Assembly (NCBI GenBank): GCA_947307055.1
Contig: CAMZHX010000008.1
Location: 1 to 64,000 of the forward strand
Direction of reading: 5' to 3'
Source of the DNA: an uncultured Selenomonadales bacterium
GTDB lineage: Bacteria > Bacillota > Negativicutes > Selenomonadales > Selenomonadaceae
DNA: 64,000 bases
Position numbers and translations under genes: made by a program. The notes below the pieces were generated by a model, which was given only the letters and a program-made list of their open reading frames with translations, was not told where the DNA came from and searched no databases. Positions 17,355 through 25,184 of the stretch are shown piece by piece. Within the stretch, counting starts at the first letter, position 1, and every line of letters starts with the position of its first letter.

Positions 17355-17383
17355 TTGACACTAAAAATTTTTCTTGATACAAT
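17355..17383 (+). promoter_or_regulatory. Sigma-A promoter of flagellin 3
   Basis: TTGACA, 17-base spacer, TACAAT: near-consensus. No CGATAA-type flagellar box was found before this gene. Confidence 0.75.
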
Positions 17384-17419
17384 GCCAACTGAAAGTTTGT
17401 AACCTAGAATGGGTTCACG

Positions 17420-17558
17420 ATTGAGGCATTCGTTACGCGTGCGAACTGTGCTTTCCGGCGACGGTCGGAAATCAATCGAACTCCTTCATCTGCGGCGGAA
17501 AGGAAACCGTCGTTTCAGGATGGATTTTTCACTAAGGAATATCAAGGAGGAAATAAAC
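17420..17558 (+). ncRNA. Structured flagellin leader RNA, copy 2
   Basis: Shares with the flagellin 1 leader the blocks 17430-17444, 17453-17468 and 17492-17512 in the same order and spacing, while the sequence between is unrelated. The first hairpin is closed by TTCG/CGAA here and CTCG/CGAG in copy 1, a compensated base pair. The long-range stem CGACGGT (17459)/ACCGTCG (17506) and the competing AAAGGAAA-loop hairpin are kept. Confidence 0.6.
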
Positions 17559-18488
17559 ATGAATTCGCAGATTTATTCCAATATGGATTCTGTTCGCAAT
17601 TACAACATCTTTGCCCAAAACAGAGCCAATGCAAGTAGCGCAATGACTCGCGCTACTACCGGTTTGAAAATCGCCAGCGTTAAAGATAGTCCTTCTAATT
17701 GGGCAGTCTCCGCGAGAATGCAAGAACGTATCAATTCTCTCAACCAGGCGAATCAGAACGTTCAGAACGACACCGCTTTGATGAAAACCGCTGAAGGCGG
17801 CATCAATAACACGATTGAAGTACTCAGCACCATCAAGGCTCGCGTTATCCAAGCCTCTAGCGGGGATTCTACTGACGAAGATCGCGTAACCCTTGCCAAA
17901 GAAATGAAGACTCTCTTCGAGCATATTAACTACAACGCAGATTCCACGCGCTACAACGGCAAGCTCCTTCTTACCAATGCCAAAAATGGTCAGTCTGATA
18001 CCGGTGAAGCGAATAGTGCTAATACTGATGAAATTTCTCTCAGATTCCAAATTGGCGACGATACTAATTCATACGTATCATTTAAATTGAAGAGTATGAC
18101 CGTAAAAGGTCTTGGTCTTGAGACTTACAGTGCCGCTGTTCATACTGTTGCTGCTAAGTCACCTTCGGCGGTTTCGGAGTCAGATGTTACTTTCTTGCGT
18201 CCTAGTGGTAGTACGGCTTTCATGACCACTTTGAACGCTGCTCTGGAGAAAGCATTGGAGGCGGCGACTGACATTGGTACCTACGAACAACGCTTGGGCT
18301 ATGTTTCCGACAACGTCGCGACCCAAATCGAAAACCTTGAGGCATCGGATTCTGCAATTCGTAGCTCGGATATGGCTAAGGAAATCACCGAGTACATGAA
18401 GTGGAGCGTATTGTCGCAGGCCTCGCAGTACATGCTCGCGCAATCGAATCAAAATGCATTCTCGGCTCTCAACTTATTACTCCAATAG
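17559..18488 (+). CDS. Flagellin 3 (short, divergent)
   Basis: 309 residues from ATG 17559 (AAGGAGG site); the upstream extension of the frame is leader RNA. Conserved flagellin ends are present (MTRATTGLKIASVKDSPSNW, QANQNVQNDTALMKTAEGGI; SSDMAKEITEYMKWSVLSQA, LAQSNQNAFSALNLLLQ), but the central surface domain is about 120 residues shorter than in flagellins 1 and 2. It differs at usually fixed positions: VSARM instead of ISERM, and a tryptophan in the C-terminal helix. Its sigma-A promoter suggests expression independent of the late flagellar sigma factor. It could be a minor filament or cap-proximal subunit; this is inference. Confidence 0.93.
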   Translation: MNSQIYSNMDSVRNYNIFAQNRANASSAMTRATTGLKIASVKDSPSNWAVSARMQERINSLNQANQNVQNDTALMKTAEGGINNTIEVLSTIKARVIQASSGDSTDEDRVTLAKEMKTLFEHINYNADSTRYNGKLLLTNAKNGQSDTGEANSANTDEISLRFQIGDDTNSYVSFKLKSMTVKGLGLETYSAAVHTVAAKSPSAVSESDVTFLRPSGSTAFMTTLNAALEKALEAATDIGTYEQRLGYVSDNVATQIENLEASDSAIRSSDMAKEITEYMKWSVLSQASQYMLAQSNQNAFSALNLLLQ

Positions 18489-18583
18489 CTCCGGCCGCAA
18501 ATTTTGCTAACGCGGGAGATGCGGCTGACAGTTCAATGTCCATTCGAGCTTAGAACTACCAAACGCATATAACAGAGATTTCA

Positions 18584-18612
18584 AAAGACCGTCAGCGTGG
18601 CGGTCTTTTTTC
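18584..18612 (+). terminator. Terminator after flagellin 3
   Basis: AAAGACCG and CGGTCTTT arms around a nine-base loop, followed by Ts. Confidence 0.85.
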
Positions 18613-18638
18613 GTGCTGAAAAAAATTTTCGCAAGCTG

Positions 18639-18668
18639 TTGACAGATTAGCCGCGTTAATGTTACTAT
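18639..18668 (+). promoter_or_regulatory. Promoter of the TRAP/transketolase operon
   Basis: TTGACA, 18-base spacer, TACTAT, about 74 bases before dctP. No operator palindrome was recognised. Confidence 0.6.
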
Positions 18669-18741
18669 ACACAAAACCAAATCAACGTCCTATGTTGGTT
18701 TAGAAAAGTGTAGTGGGTTTATTTGAAGGAGGGGAGCTGAT

Positions 18742-19776
18742 TTGAAAATGCCGATGTGGAAAAAAATTCTGATGTCGGTGCTACTCATCTGCAGTTTGCT
18801 AGCCTTTACGGGTTGCGGCGAAGATGCCGCGCAGGGCGAACGCAAAGAGGGCGATTATCAGAAAATCAAACTCGTCATGAGCGTCAACGGCACAAACATT
18901 GCGACCGATACCAAAGTCGCTATGAAATTTGCCGAGCTTATGGAAAAAGAAAGCGGCGGGAATATCACAATCGACGTTTTCCCGAACGACCAGCTTGCAG
19001 GCGGCAACGCCTCGAAGGGTATCGAAATGATTGCCGACGGCGCAGTCGACTTGGCAGCGTACGCGGCGGGCGTTATGGCGGTTATGGACGAACATCTTTT
19101 AATCGCCACAATTCCTTGGACTTTTAACAACTATCAAGAGGCTCGCGAAATTATCGACACGACCGGCGGCGAATATTACAAAAAAATTCTCGCCCAACAA
19201 GGTATAACTTTCCTCGCTTCCGCGCATAACGGTTTCAGACAAATTACTAACGGCAAACACCCCGTGCTTAAGCCCGAAGATGTTGCCGGTCTGAAAATCC
19301 GCGTGCCCGGCGGCGAGGTTTATTTTAAGTTCTGGCGCGCATTCGGTGCTGACCCTGTCGCGATGAGTTGGTCGGAAGCTTTCACCGCGATTCAGCAAGG
19401 AACTATTGACGGACAGGAAAACGGCTTCAGCGTCACCAACTCCGCGAAGGTCAACGAGATTCAGCAATATATGACCGTTTGGAATTACACCTACGAAAAT
19501 TATCTGTTCGTCGCTAACACGCAAATTTTCGAGAACCTCGAACCTAAGACGCAGGAACTTATCCGCGCTAAAGCTAAAGAGGCTTGCGAATGGGGGCGCG
19601 ACCTCGTCGAGAATGACGAAGAAAACCTCAAGAAGAAATTCCAACAGGGCGGCATGGAAGTTATAACGCTGACGCCCGAACAGTTGAAACCTTTCCAGGA
19701 TAAAGTTCAGGGCGTGCGCCACGAGCTTATGGAAAAATACGGCGAAGAGGCTTGCAAGGCCTTCCGCATGAAGTAA
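18742..19776 (+). CDS. TRAP transporter solute-binding protein, DctP family
   Basis: 344 residues. The TTG at 18742 is seven bases after AGGAGGGG; an ATG at 18748 is possible. The lipobox LLAFTGC anchors it to the membrane face. Family features: KIKLVMSVNGTNIATDTKVA, GGNITIDVFPNDQLAGGNAS, and the central ligand-carboxylate segment GLKIRVPGGEVYFKFWRAFG with its conserved arginine, then FTAIQQGTIDGQENGF. The protein captures an organic acid, often a C4-dicarboxylate or sugar acid, and hands it to the DctQM permease encoded next. First gene of a probable eleven-gene operon with transketolase and an SDR, which favours a sugar-acid or related ligand. Confidence 0.93.
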   Translation: MKMPMWKKILMSVLLICSLLAFTGCGEDAAQGERKEGDYQKIKLVMSVNGTNIATDTKVAMKFAELMEKESGGNITIDVFPNDQLAGGNASKGIEMIADGAVDLAAYAAGVMAVMDEHLLIATIPWTFNNYQEAREIIDTTGGEYYKKILAQQGITFLASAHNGFRQITNGKHPVLKPEDVAGLKIRVPGGEVYFKFWRAFGADPVAMSWSEAFTAIQQGTIDGQENGFSVTNSAKVNEIQQYMTVWNYTYENYLFVANTQIFENLEPKTQELIRAKAKEACEWGRDLVENDEENLKKKFQQGGMEVITLTPEQLKPFQDKVQGVRHELMEKYGEEACKAFRMK

Positions 19777-19789
19777 GGAGGCAGTCGGT

Positions 19790-20266
19790 ATGCGATATAT
19801 TTTGGGGAAAATCGAAGACATTATCTGCGCCATCTGCCTAATTGTCATGACGGCCTTGACCTTCGCGAATGTCATTGCCCGTTACGTCTTCAGCGCGTCG
19901 TTTTCGTTTTCGGAAGAGATTACAACTTATTTATTCGTCTTGCTTAGTCTAATCGGCTCGGCGGCGGCGGCGAGAAGAAAAGCGCACTTAGGCTTCACCG
20001 CGATTCTTGATTTGTTACCTGCGGGATTAAAGCGAGCAATTCAAACTATGAGTTACGCGCTGGCAACATTTTTCTCGGCGGCGTTGTTCTGGTACGGAAT
20101 CAGCATGGTGCAAAGTCAAATTCGTCACGGACAAGTTACGGCGGGTATGCAATGGCCGGAATGGATTTTCGGGGCGTTCGTCCCGATTGGCGCATTTTTC
20201 ATCACGATAGAATTTTTGTTCATGTTTATTGACACAGTCAGCGGCAAGGAGGGCGACGCGAAATGA
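19790..20266 (+). CDS. TRAP transporter small permease, DctQ family
   Basis: 158 residues with four hydrophobic helices, the DctQ plan. Recognisable features: FANVIARYVFSASFSFSEEI (the conserved N/R and S-E-E stretch), LFVLLSLIGSAAAARRKAHL (the arginine/histidine patch between helices 2 and 3), and WPEWIFGAFVPIGAFFITIE. It lies 13 bases after dctP and overlaps the start of dctM by four bases (ATGA), so it is translationally coupled to it. Confidence 0.92.
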   Translation: MRYILGKIEDIICAICLIVMTALTFANVIARYVFSASFSFSEEITTYLFVLLSLIGSAAAARRKAHLGFTAILDLLPAGLKRAIQTMSYALATFFSAALFWYGISMVQSQIRHGQVTAGMQWPEWIFGAFVPIGAFFITIEFLFMFIDTVSGKEGDAK

Positions 20267-21546
20267 TTGGTCCGGTAATTTTCTTGAGCTTTGCGGTCTT
20301 CCTCTTGGTCGGCACGCCGATTGCGATTTGCTTAGGCGTCTCAAGCGTTTTCGGCATGCTGATTGACGGCGCGGGTCGTCCGCTCGATACGATTATGACA
20401 ATGTTGCCGCGTATCTTTTCTTCGGCGACGAGTAAATTTGTTTTGCTGGCGGTTCCGTTCTTCATCTTAGGCGGCAACGTCATGGAGAAGGCTGGCATTT
20501 CCGAACGCCTTATCAATTTCGCGCAAAGTTGCGTAGGACATCTGCGCGGCGGTCTGATAGTCGTTATGGTATCTGTTGCGTGTTTCTTCGCGGCGATATC
20601 GGGTTCGGGTCCTGCGACGGTCGCGGCTCTCGGCATGATTCTTATCCCCGCAATGGTCAAAGTCGGTTATCCGCCGGCGTTCAGTGCGGCATTGATGGCG
20701 GCGGCCGGTGCAACTGGTATCGTTATCCCGCCGTCGATAACATTCGTCGTTTATGGCTCGGTCGCTGATACTTCAATCGGCAAGCTGTTCTTATCGGGTA
20801 TCGTGCCGGGTGTCATGATTGGCGTTGCGCTGATAATCGTTGCAATGTGGACGACGCGCAATCTTAAAATCGAACTCCTACCCAAAGCCACTTCCGAAGA
20901 GCGTTGGAGATCCTTCAAAGAGGCGTTCTGGGGTTTGCTTATGCCTGGTATAATTTTGGGTGGCATTTACGGCGGCATATTCACCCCGACCGAAGCGGCA
21001 GCGGCTTCTGCAGTCTACGGATTGTTTGTCGGGTTCTTCATCTACAGGACGCTTAAACTTAAAGACCTCTACGAAATTTTTGTAAACTCCACGACGACGA
21101 CCGCAGTTGTTATGTTCATCACGGCGACGGCTAGTTTGTTCGCGTATATCTTGACGAGGGCGCGTCTCGACCTCGCAATCAGCGACGGCTTGATTGAGAT
21201 TACGGGCGGCAACTATATTATGTTCCTGCTGATTGCCAATATTATTTTCCTAATCGCGGGCTGTTTCATGGACGCAACAAGCGCAGTCCTAATCTTTACG
21301 CCGTTATTCCTGCCGGTCGCATTGAGTTTGGGCATTGATCCGATTCACTTCGGCGCGGTCATGGTTCTCAACTTGTCAATCGGTTTGGTGACGCCGCCAG
21401 TTGGCATAAATCTATTCGTCGGGTGCGGCATAGCCAACGTATCGCTAAAAGATATTTCGGTCGCGGTTATCCCGCTGATTATCGCTTGCTTAATCGTCTT
21501 GTTGTTGGTAACATACATTCCGCAACTCCCGCTGTTATTCGTCTAG
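20263..21546 (+). CDS. TRAP transporter large permease, DctM family
   Basis: 427 residues, about twelve hydrophobic segments, the sodium-coupled transport subunit. Family signatures: AVPFFILGGNVMEKAGISER near residues 65-85; FFAAISGSGPATVAALGMI and AAGATGIVIPPSITFVVYGS in the first repeat; MPGIILGGIYGGIFTPTEAA centrally; and LNLSIGLVTPPVGINLFVGC near the C-terminus. The two PP-containing hairpin loops mark the substrate and sodium sites. Follows dctQ with overlap. Confidence 0.95.
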   Translation: MIGPVIFLSFAVFLLVGTPIAICLGVSSVFGMLIDGAGRPLDTIMTMLPRIFSSATSKFVLLAVPFFILGGNVMEKAGISERLINFAQSCVGHLRGGLIVVMVSVACFFAAISGSGPATVAALGMILIPAMVKVGYPPAFSAALMAAAGATGIVIPPSITFVVYGSVADTSIGKLFLSGIVPGVMIGVALIIVAMWTTRNLKIELLPKATSEERWRSFKEAFWGLLMPGIILGGIYGGIFTPTEAAAASAVYGLFVGFFIYRTLKLKDLYEIFVNSTTTTAVVMFITATASLFAYILTRARLDLAISDGLIEITGGNYIMFLLIANIIFLIAGCFMDATSAVLIFTPLFLPVALSLGIDPIHFGAVMVLNLSIGLVTPPVGINLFVGCGIANVSLKDISVAVIPLIIACLIVLLLVTYIPQLPLLFV

Positions 21547-21579
21547 CGCGGAGAAAAATTTTGCGGAGGATTGGTTATC

Positions 21580-22227
21580 ATGAAGAAAATTTTTGCAGTG
21601 CTTATGCTCGCGACGATGTTATTTGCAGTCGGTTGCGGCAATCAAGCTAAGGACGCCGCCAAAGACGCTCAGCAGAAAGTCGAACAGACGGCCAACGAGG
21701 CTAAGGACAAAGCCGCCGAAATGAAAGACGACGCGACTAAAAAGGCTGAAGAAATGAAATCTGACGCGGCGGCCAAAGTCGACGAGGCTAAGGACGCGGC
21801 TAACAAAGCGGCTGACGATGCGGCGGCTAAAGTCGACGAAGCTAAAGACGCTATAACCGGTCGCATTGCCTCTCTTAATGGCATAATGCCTGGCGTGTCG
21901 CTCGACGACCTTAAAGCGCAATTCGGCGAAGCAACTTCAACTGCAAACGACGTTATGACTTTCGCCAATGGTCTCAAAGTCAAGTTCGATGACGCAACTA
22001 AGAAAGTCAAAGAAATTTCCACGACCGATAAGACATTCACGACGCCCGAAGGCATGTACGTCGGCGCGGATGAGTATCTGCTCAATGACTACTGCGGGCC
22101 GGCTGATAACGTCAACAAAATCGCGAACGGTGCCGAGTACGAGTACAACAGCAGTGATAAGAAATCCAAAGTCGTTTACAAGGCGCAAAATGGCATCATC
22201 ACCGAGATAACCTGCGCGGTTAAGTAA
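21580..22227 (+). CDS. Lipoprotein with alanine/lysine coiled repeats and a BamE-like domain (paralogue A)
   Basis: 215 residues from ATG 21580 (GGAGGA site nine bases before). Lipobox MLFAVGC. Residues about 22-90 are amphipathic helix repeats built from KDAA, KAEEMKSDAAAKVDEA and similar units, like apolipoprotein or LEA-type helices. The rest holds two related motifs, GIMPGVSLDDLKAQFGEATS and PEGMYVGADEYLLNDYCGPA, which resemble the helix-turn-strand plan of BamE/SmpA-type domains, ending with VVYKAQNGIITEITCAVK. It is homologous to the next gene over the whole C-terminal domain. Function unknown; it may be an envelope protein that happens to be co-transcribed with the transporter. Confidence 0.8.
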   Translation: MKKIFAVLMLATMLFAVGCGNQAKDAAKDAQQKVEQTANEAKDKAAEMKDDATKKAEEMKSDAAAKVDEAKDAANKAADDAAAKVDEAKDAITGRIASLNGIMPGVSLDDLKAQFGEATSTANDVMTFANGLKVKFDDATKKVKEISTTDKTFTTPEGMYVGADEYLLNDYCGPADNVNKIANGAEYEYNSSDKKSKVVYKAQNGIITEITCAVK

Positions 22228-22242
22228 TTGAGGTTGGTTGCT

Positions 22243-22773
22243 ATGAAAAAAATTTTGGCGGCGGCTATGTTAGCGGCAATGATTTTAACGGCGGGTTGCG
22301 GCGACAAGGTCGAAGAGGCTAAGAAAGAGGCGGCGTCGGAAGTTCAAGAGGCGGCCTCTAAAGTCGAGCAGAAGGCGGCTGAGGTCGCGGGCAATCCCAA
22401 AGTTGACAGCAAAATTTCAATCGGCGGAATTTATCCGGGCATGAGTTTCGACGAGGCTAAAAAAATTCTCGGCGAGCCTGTGACTTCCGATGATGACGAA
22501 TTTATTTTCGCTAACGGTTTGAAGCTCGACGTTGAAGGCGGCGTTGTCGAGGAAATCAAAACAACTACGTCTGGTGTCAAGACGGCGCAAGGCGTTGAAG
22601 TCGGCATGATGGAATATGCGATTGATGAATTTTGCGGCGCGGCTGATAAAGTCGAAACGGACGACGACGGCGAAGTCGAATACAAATACTACAGCAGCGA
22701 CAAAAAGTCCGAAGTCGTTTACACAGTTCGCAACGACCTAATCACCGAAATTAAATTAGGAACTAGGGATTAG
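22243..22773 (+). CDS. Lipoprotein with BamE-like domain (paralogue B)
   Basis: 176 residues from ATG 22243. Lipobox MILTAGC. A shorter helical repeat region (VEEAKKEAASEVQEAASKVE) is followed by the same domain as paralogue A: GGIYPGMSFDEAKKILGEPV, EVGMMEYAIDEFCGAADKVE and KKSEVVYTVRNDLITEIKLG. The tandem arrangement and matching domain plan indicate duplication. The ribosome binding site is weak (GAGG), and the gene begins 15 bases after its neighbour, so reinitiation is likely. Function unknown. Confidence 0.8.
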   Translation: MKKILAAAMLAAMILTAGCGDKVEEAKKEAASEVQEAASKVEQKAAEVAGNPKVDSKISIGGIYPGMSFDEAKKILGEPVTSDDDEFIFANGLKLDVEGGVVEEIKTTTSGVKTAQGVEVGMMEYAIDEFCGAADKVETDDDGEVEYKYYSSDKKSEVVYTVRNDLITEIKLGTRD

Positions 22774-22803
22774 GCTAACAGATATAAATAAGGAGGTTCA
22801 ATC

Positions 22804-23634
22804 ATGAAGAAAAGAACAGTCGAGGAACTCAAGGAGATTGCAAAGGATTTGCGCAAAAAAGTCGTGACGATGATTTACGAGGCGCAGTCGGGACACCCCG
22901 GCGGCTCGCTCAGCGCGGCTGATTTCGTTACGGCGTGCTACTTCCGCGAAATGAACGTCGACCCGAAAAATCCTAAGTGGGAAGACCGCGACCGCTTTGT
23001 CCTGTCGAAAGGCCACGTCTGCCCGATTCAGTACGCCGCGCTCGGTACGCTTGGCTTCTTCCCCGAAGAAACTTTGCACACGCTCCGTCAAGAAGGCTCG
23101 CCGTTGCAAGGTCACCCGAATCACCATTGCCCCGGCATCGACATTCCAACAGGCTCGCTCGGTCAAGGTTTTGCCTGCGCGGTCGGTATGGCTATCGGCC
23201 TCAAGATTGACAAGAAAGCTTCGCGCGTATTCACGGTGCTCGGCGACGGCGAATGCCAAGAGGGCGAAGTTTGGGAGGCGGCCGCTACTGCCAACAAATA
23301 TCAGCTCGATAACTTGATTGCCTTCGTCGATGTCAATAATTTGCAAATCGACGGCACCACCGATGAAGTTATGCCTAACCTCGATCTCGGCGAAAAATTT
23401 AGGGCATTCGGCTGGGAAATTTACAACATCGACGGCAACGACATGGCGCAAATCGTCCGCACGCTCGACACAATCAAAATGCACAGCCACGACCATAAAC
23501 CTAAATGCATTATCGGGCAGACTACTAAGGGCAAAGGCGTTTCCTACATGGAGAACGTCGGCAGCTGGCACGGCGTTGCGCCCAATAAGGAAGAATGGCA
23601 ACAAGCTCTTAAAGACATTGAGGAGGGCTTTTAA
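22804..23634 (+). CDS. Transketolase, N-terminal (thiamine-diphosphate-binding) subunit
   Basis: 276 residues, the size of the first half of a two-subunit transketolase. It binds TPP and Mg2+: SGHPGGSLSAADFVTACYF (about 31-49), KGHVCPIQYAALG, HHCPGIDIPTGSLGQGF, then the TPP motif GDGECQEGEVWEAA ending with VDVNNLQIDG. The enzyme moves a two-carbon ketol unit between sugars. Split transketolases act in the pentose phosphate pathway but are also used in peripheral sugar routes, such as apiose or sulfosugar breakdown. The TRAP transporter and SDR in the same operon make a dedicated catabolic role plausible, without proof. Confidence 0.94.
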   Translation: MKKRTVEELKEIAKDLRKKVVTMIYEAQSGHPGGSLSAADFVTACYFREMNVDPKNPKWEDRDRFVLSKGHVCPIQYAALGTLGFFPEETLHTLRQEGSPLQGHPNHHCPGIDIPTGSLGQGFACAVGMAIGLKIDKKASRVFTVLGDGECQEGEVWEAAATANKYQLDNLIAFVDVNNLQIDGTTDEVMPNLDLGEKFRAFGWEIYNIDGNDMAQIVRTLDTIKMHSHDHKPKCIIGQTTKGKGVSYMENVGSWHGVAPNKEEWQQALKDIEEGF

Positions 23635-23635
23635 T

Positions 23636-23668
23636 CAATGCGCAATGCGTAATTCGTAATGCGTAATG
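23636..23668. repeat. Intergenic repeat, AATGCGT family
   Basis: Units of AATGCGTAATTCGTAATGCG inserted in the gap between the two transketolase genes. Confidence 0.65.
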
Positions 23669-23703
23669 AAAAAGCTCGTGAAAAATTGACAGGAGTGAAC
23701 ATT

Positions 23704-24627
23704 ATGGAAAAAAAAGCAACTCGTAACGGCTTCGGCGAAGAAATGATTGTACTCGGCAACGAAAATAAAAATATCTTCATCGTCGACGCGGACATCGGTA
23801 AATCCTGCAGAACTGACGGTTTCACGAAGGCGCACCCCGATCAGCATATCAACGTTGGCATCGCGGAACAAAATGCGGCGGGTGTCGCGGCAGGTATGGC
23901 GACTACCGGCAAAATTCCGTTCGTTGTAACTTATGCGGTATTCGGCTCGTTGCGTATGTGCGAAATGATTCGCCAGGAAATCGCCTACCCGCGCCTCAAT
24001 GTCAAAATCGCTTGCTCGCACGGCGGTCTCACTCCCGCTAACGACGGCGCAAGCCATCAAGCGATTGAGGATATGGGCGTCATGCGCACGATTCCCAATA
24101 TGACTGTCATTATGCCCGCTGATTACTGGGCAGCTCGCAAACTCACTCGCGCTATCGCCGAATATGACGGTCCCGCCTTTATCCGCTTCACTCGCGACGC
24201 CATTCCGATTATCTACGACGAGCACACCGAATTTGTCATCGGCAAAGCGCATATCGCTCGCGAAGGCAAAGACATTGCGATTATCGCGAACGGCGACATG
24301 GTTTGCTACGGGCTCGACGCCGCCGCTAAACTCGCTGAAGAAGGCATTTCGGCTAAAGTCGTCGACATGCACACGATTAAACCGCTCGACGTGGACGCCG
24401 TCAAAGATTGCGTCGAAAATATCGGCAAAATTATCACAATCGAAGACCACAACATTATTAACGGGCTCGGCTCGGCTGTCTGTGAAGTCGTCGCGGAAAT
24501 GGGCAAGGGCAAAGTTAAACGCTTCGGCATTCAAGACCAATTCGGCGAGTCGGCTCCCTATCATCGCTTGCTTGAGAAAAACGGCATAACCGTAGACGCC
24601 ATTGTTGCCGCTGCTAAAAATTTCTGA
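23704..24627 (+). CDS. Transketolase, C-terminal (pyrimidine-binding) subunit
   Basis: 307 residues from ATG 23704 (AGGAGTG site); the frame opens upstream inside the repeat and that part is not believed. It carries the Pyr domain with the catalytic glutamate in INVGIAEQNAAGVAAGMAT, the segment SHGGLTPANDGASHQAIED, and a C-terminal transketolase domain (GKDIAIIANGDMVCYGLDAA, then TIEDHNIINGLGSAVCEV). Together with the preceding gene it makes a complete enzyme; neither half is active alone in this class. The 69-base gap, occupied by the repeat, is larger than usual for such pairs. Confidence 0.94.
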   Translation: MEKKATRNGFGEEMIVLGNENKNIFIVDADIGKSCRTDGFTKAHPDQHINVGIAEQNAAGVAAGMATTGKIPFVVTYAVFGSLRMCEMIRQEIAYPRLNVKIACSHGGLTPANDGASHQAIEDMGVMRTIPNMTVIMPADYWAARKLTRAIAEYDGPAFIRFTRDAIPIIYDEHTEFVIGKAHIAREGKDIAIIANGDMVCYGLDAAAKLAEEGISAKVVDMHTIKPLDVDAVKDCVENIGKIITIEDHNIINGLGSAVCEVVAEMGKGKVKRFGIQDQFGESAPYHRLLEKNGITVDAIVAAAKNF

Positions 24628-24663
24628 TTGAAAATTTTCGTCTCGTAAGAGGAGGTGTTCTTT

Positions 24664-24876
24664 ATGGTCACGGGTGAATTCGACGTTGAAATTTTACGCG
24701 ATTTAATTGCCGAAGGCTACGAAGGGCAAGAACTTCTCGATAAATTTGTTGAGTTCCGCGAGGCCGTTCCAGCCGCAATGAAAGAAATGTTCGACGATAT
24801 AATTGCTCAGAGCAACGGAAAAACTTACACGCTCGAAGAATGTCTTGGCGACGACGAGGAAGACGATGATGAATAA
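24664..24876 (+). CDS. Small acidic protein, probable antitoxin of a RelE-type pair
   Basis: 70 residues from ATG 24664, eight bases after GGAGG; a GTG at 24655 would overlap that site. The product is strongly acidic and ends in a run of Glu/Asp (LGDDEEDDDE). The N-terminal part (FDVEILRDLIAEGYEGQELL, then FVEFREAVPAAMKEMFDDII) is helical without an obvious DNA-binding motif. Its end overlaps the start of the RelE-like gene, the usual antitoxin-before-toxin layout. The assignment rests mainly on this position. Confidence 0.7.
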   Translation: MVTGEFDVEILRDLIAEGYEGQELLDKFVEFREAVPAAMKEMFDDIIAQSNGKTYTLEECLGDDEEDDDE

Positions 24877-25180
24877 TCTCATTGAATTACTCGCACCAGC
24901 AAGACGCTATCTCAAAAAAATTCGGGATAAAAAGCTTAAACAGCTTTTCGTAGAGAATATCGAAAAAGTCAGGGAAGACCCAACTATCGGTCAAATGAAA
25001 ACGGGAGATTTGAACGGTGTCTACGTTCACGGTTTCCACTACAACAAAACTGAATACCGCATTGCCTATCTTATTAAGGTAAACGATGACGGCACGCTTA
25101 CGACGGTCATACTTATTGGCGAACACGAAAATTTCTACGACGAGCTTAAAAATTATGTAAGGAAACACTTAGGAGGCTAA
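24866..25180 (+). CDS. RelE/ParE-family toxin
   Basis: 104 residues from ATG 24866 (or ATG 24869, which would be the ATGA-type overlap). The frame is open 21 codons further up, but that part lies inside the antitoxin gene. The fold is recognised from ARRYLKKIRDKKLKQLFVEN (helical hairpin), VREDPTIGQMKTGDLNGVYV (the RelE DPxxG..LKG turn), FHYNKTEYRIAYLIKVNDDG and the ending LIGEHENFYDELKNYV. Such toxins cleave mRNA on the ribosome or poison gyrase; the target is not predictable. Basic toxin and acidic partner fit a type II module. It sits inside a metabolic operon, four bases before the SDR gene. Confidence 0.85.
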   Translation: MMNNLIELLAPARRYLKKIRDKKLKQLFVENIEKVREDPTIGQMKTGDLNGVYVHGFHYNKTEYRIAYLIKVNDDGTLTTVILIGEHENFYDELKNYVRKHLGG

Positions 25181-25184
25181 AAAA

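Noticed and set aside
23635..23703. Upstream start of the transketolase C subunit inside the AATGCGT repeat
   Set aside because: The extra residues come from the repeat; ATG 23704 has the AGGAGTG site and the family N-terminus.
22798..24564. Two long minus-strand open frames (268 and 309 codons) opposite the transketolase genes
   Set aside because: They are exact antisense shadows of well-recognised genes, have no ribosome binding sites and give no recognisable protein.
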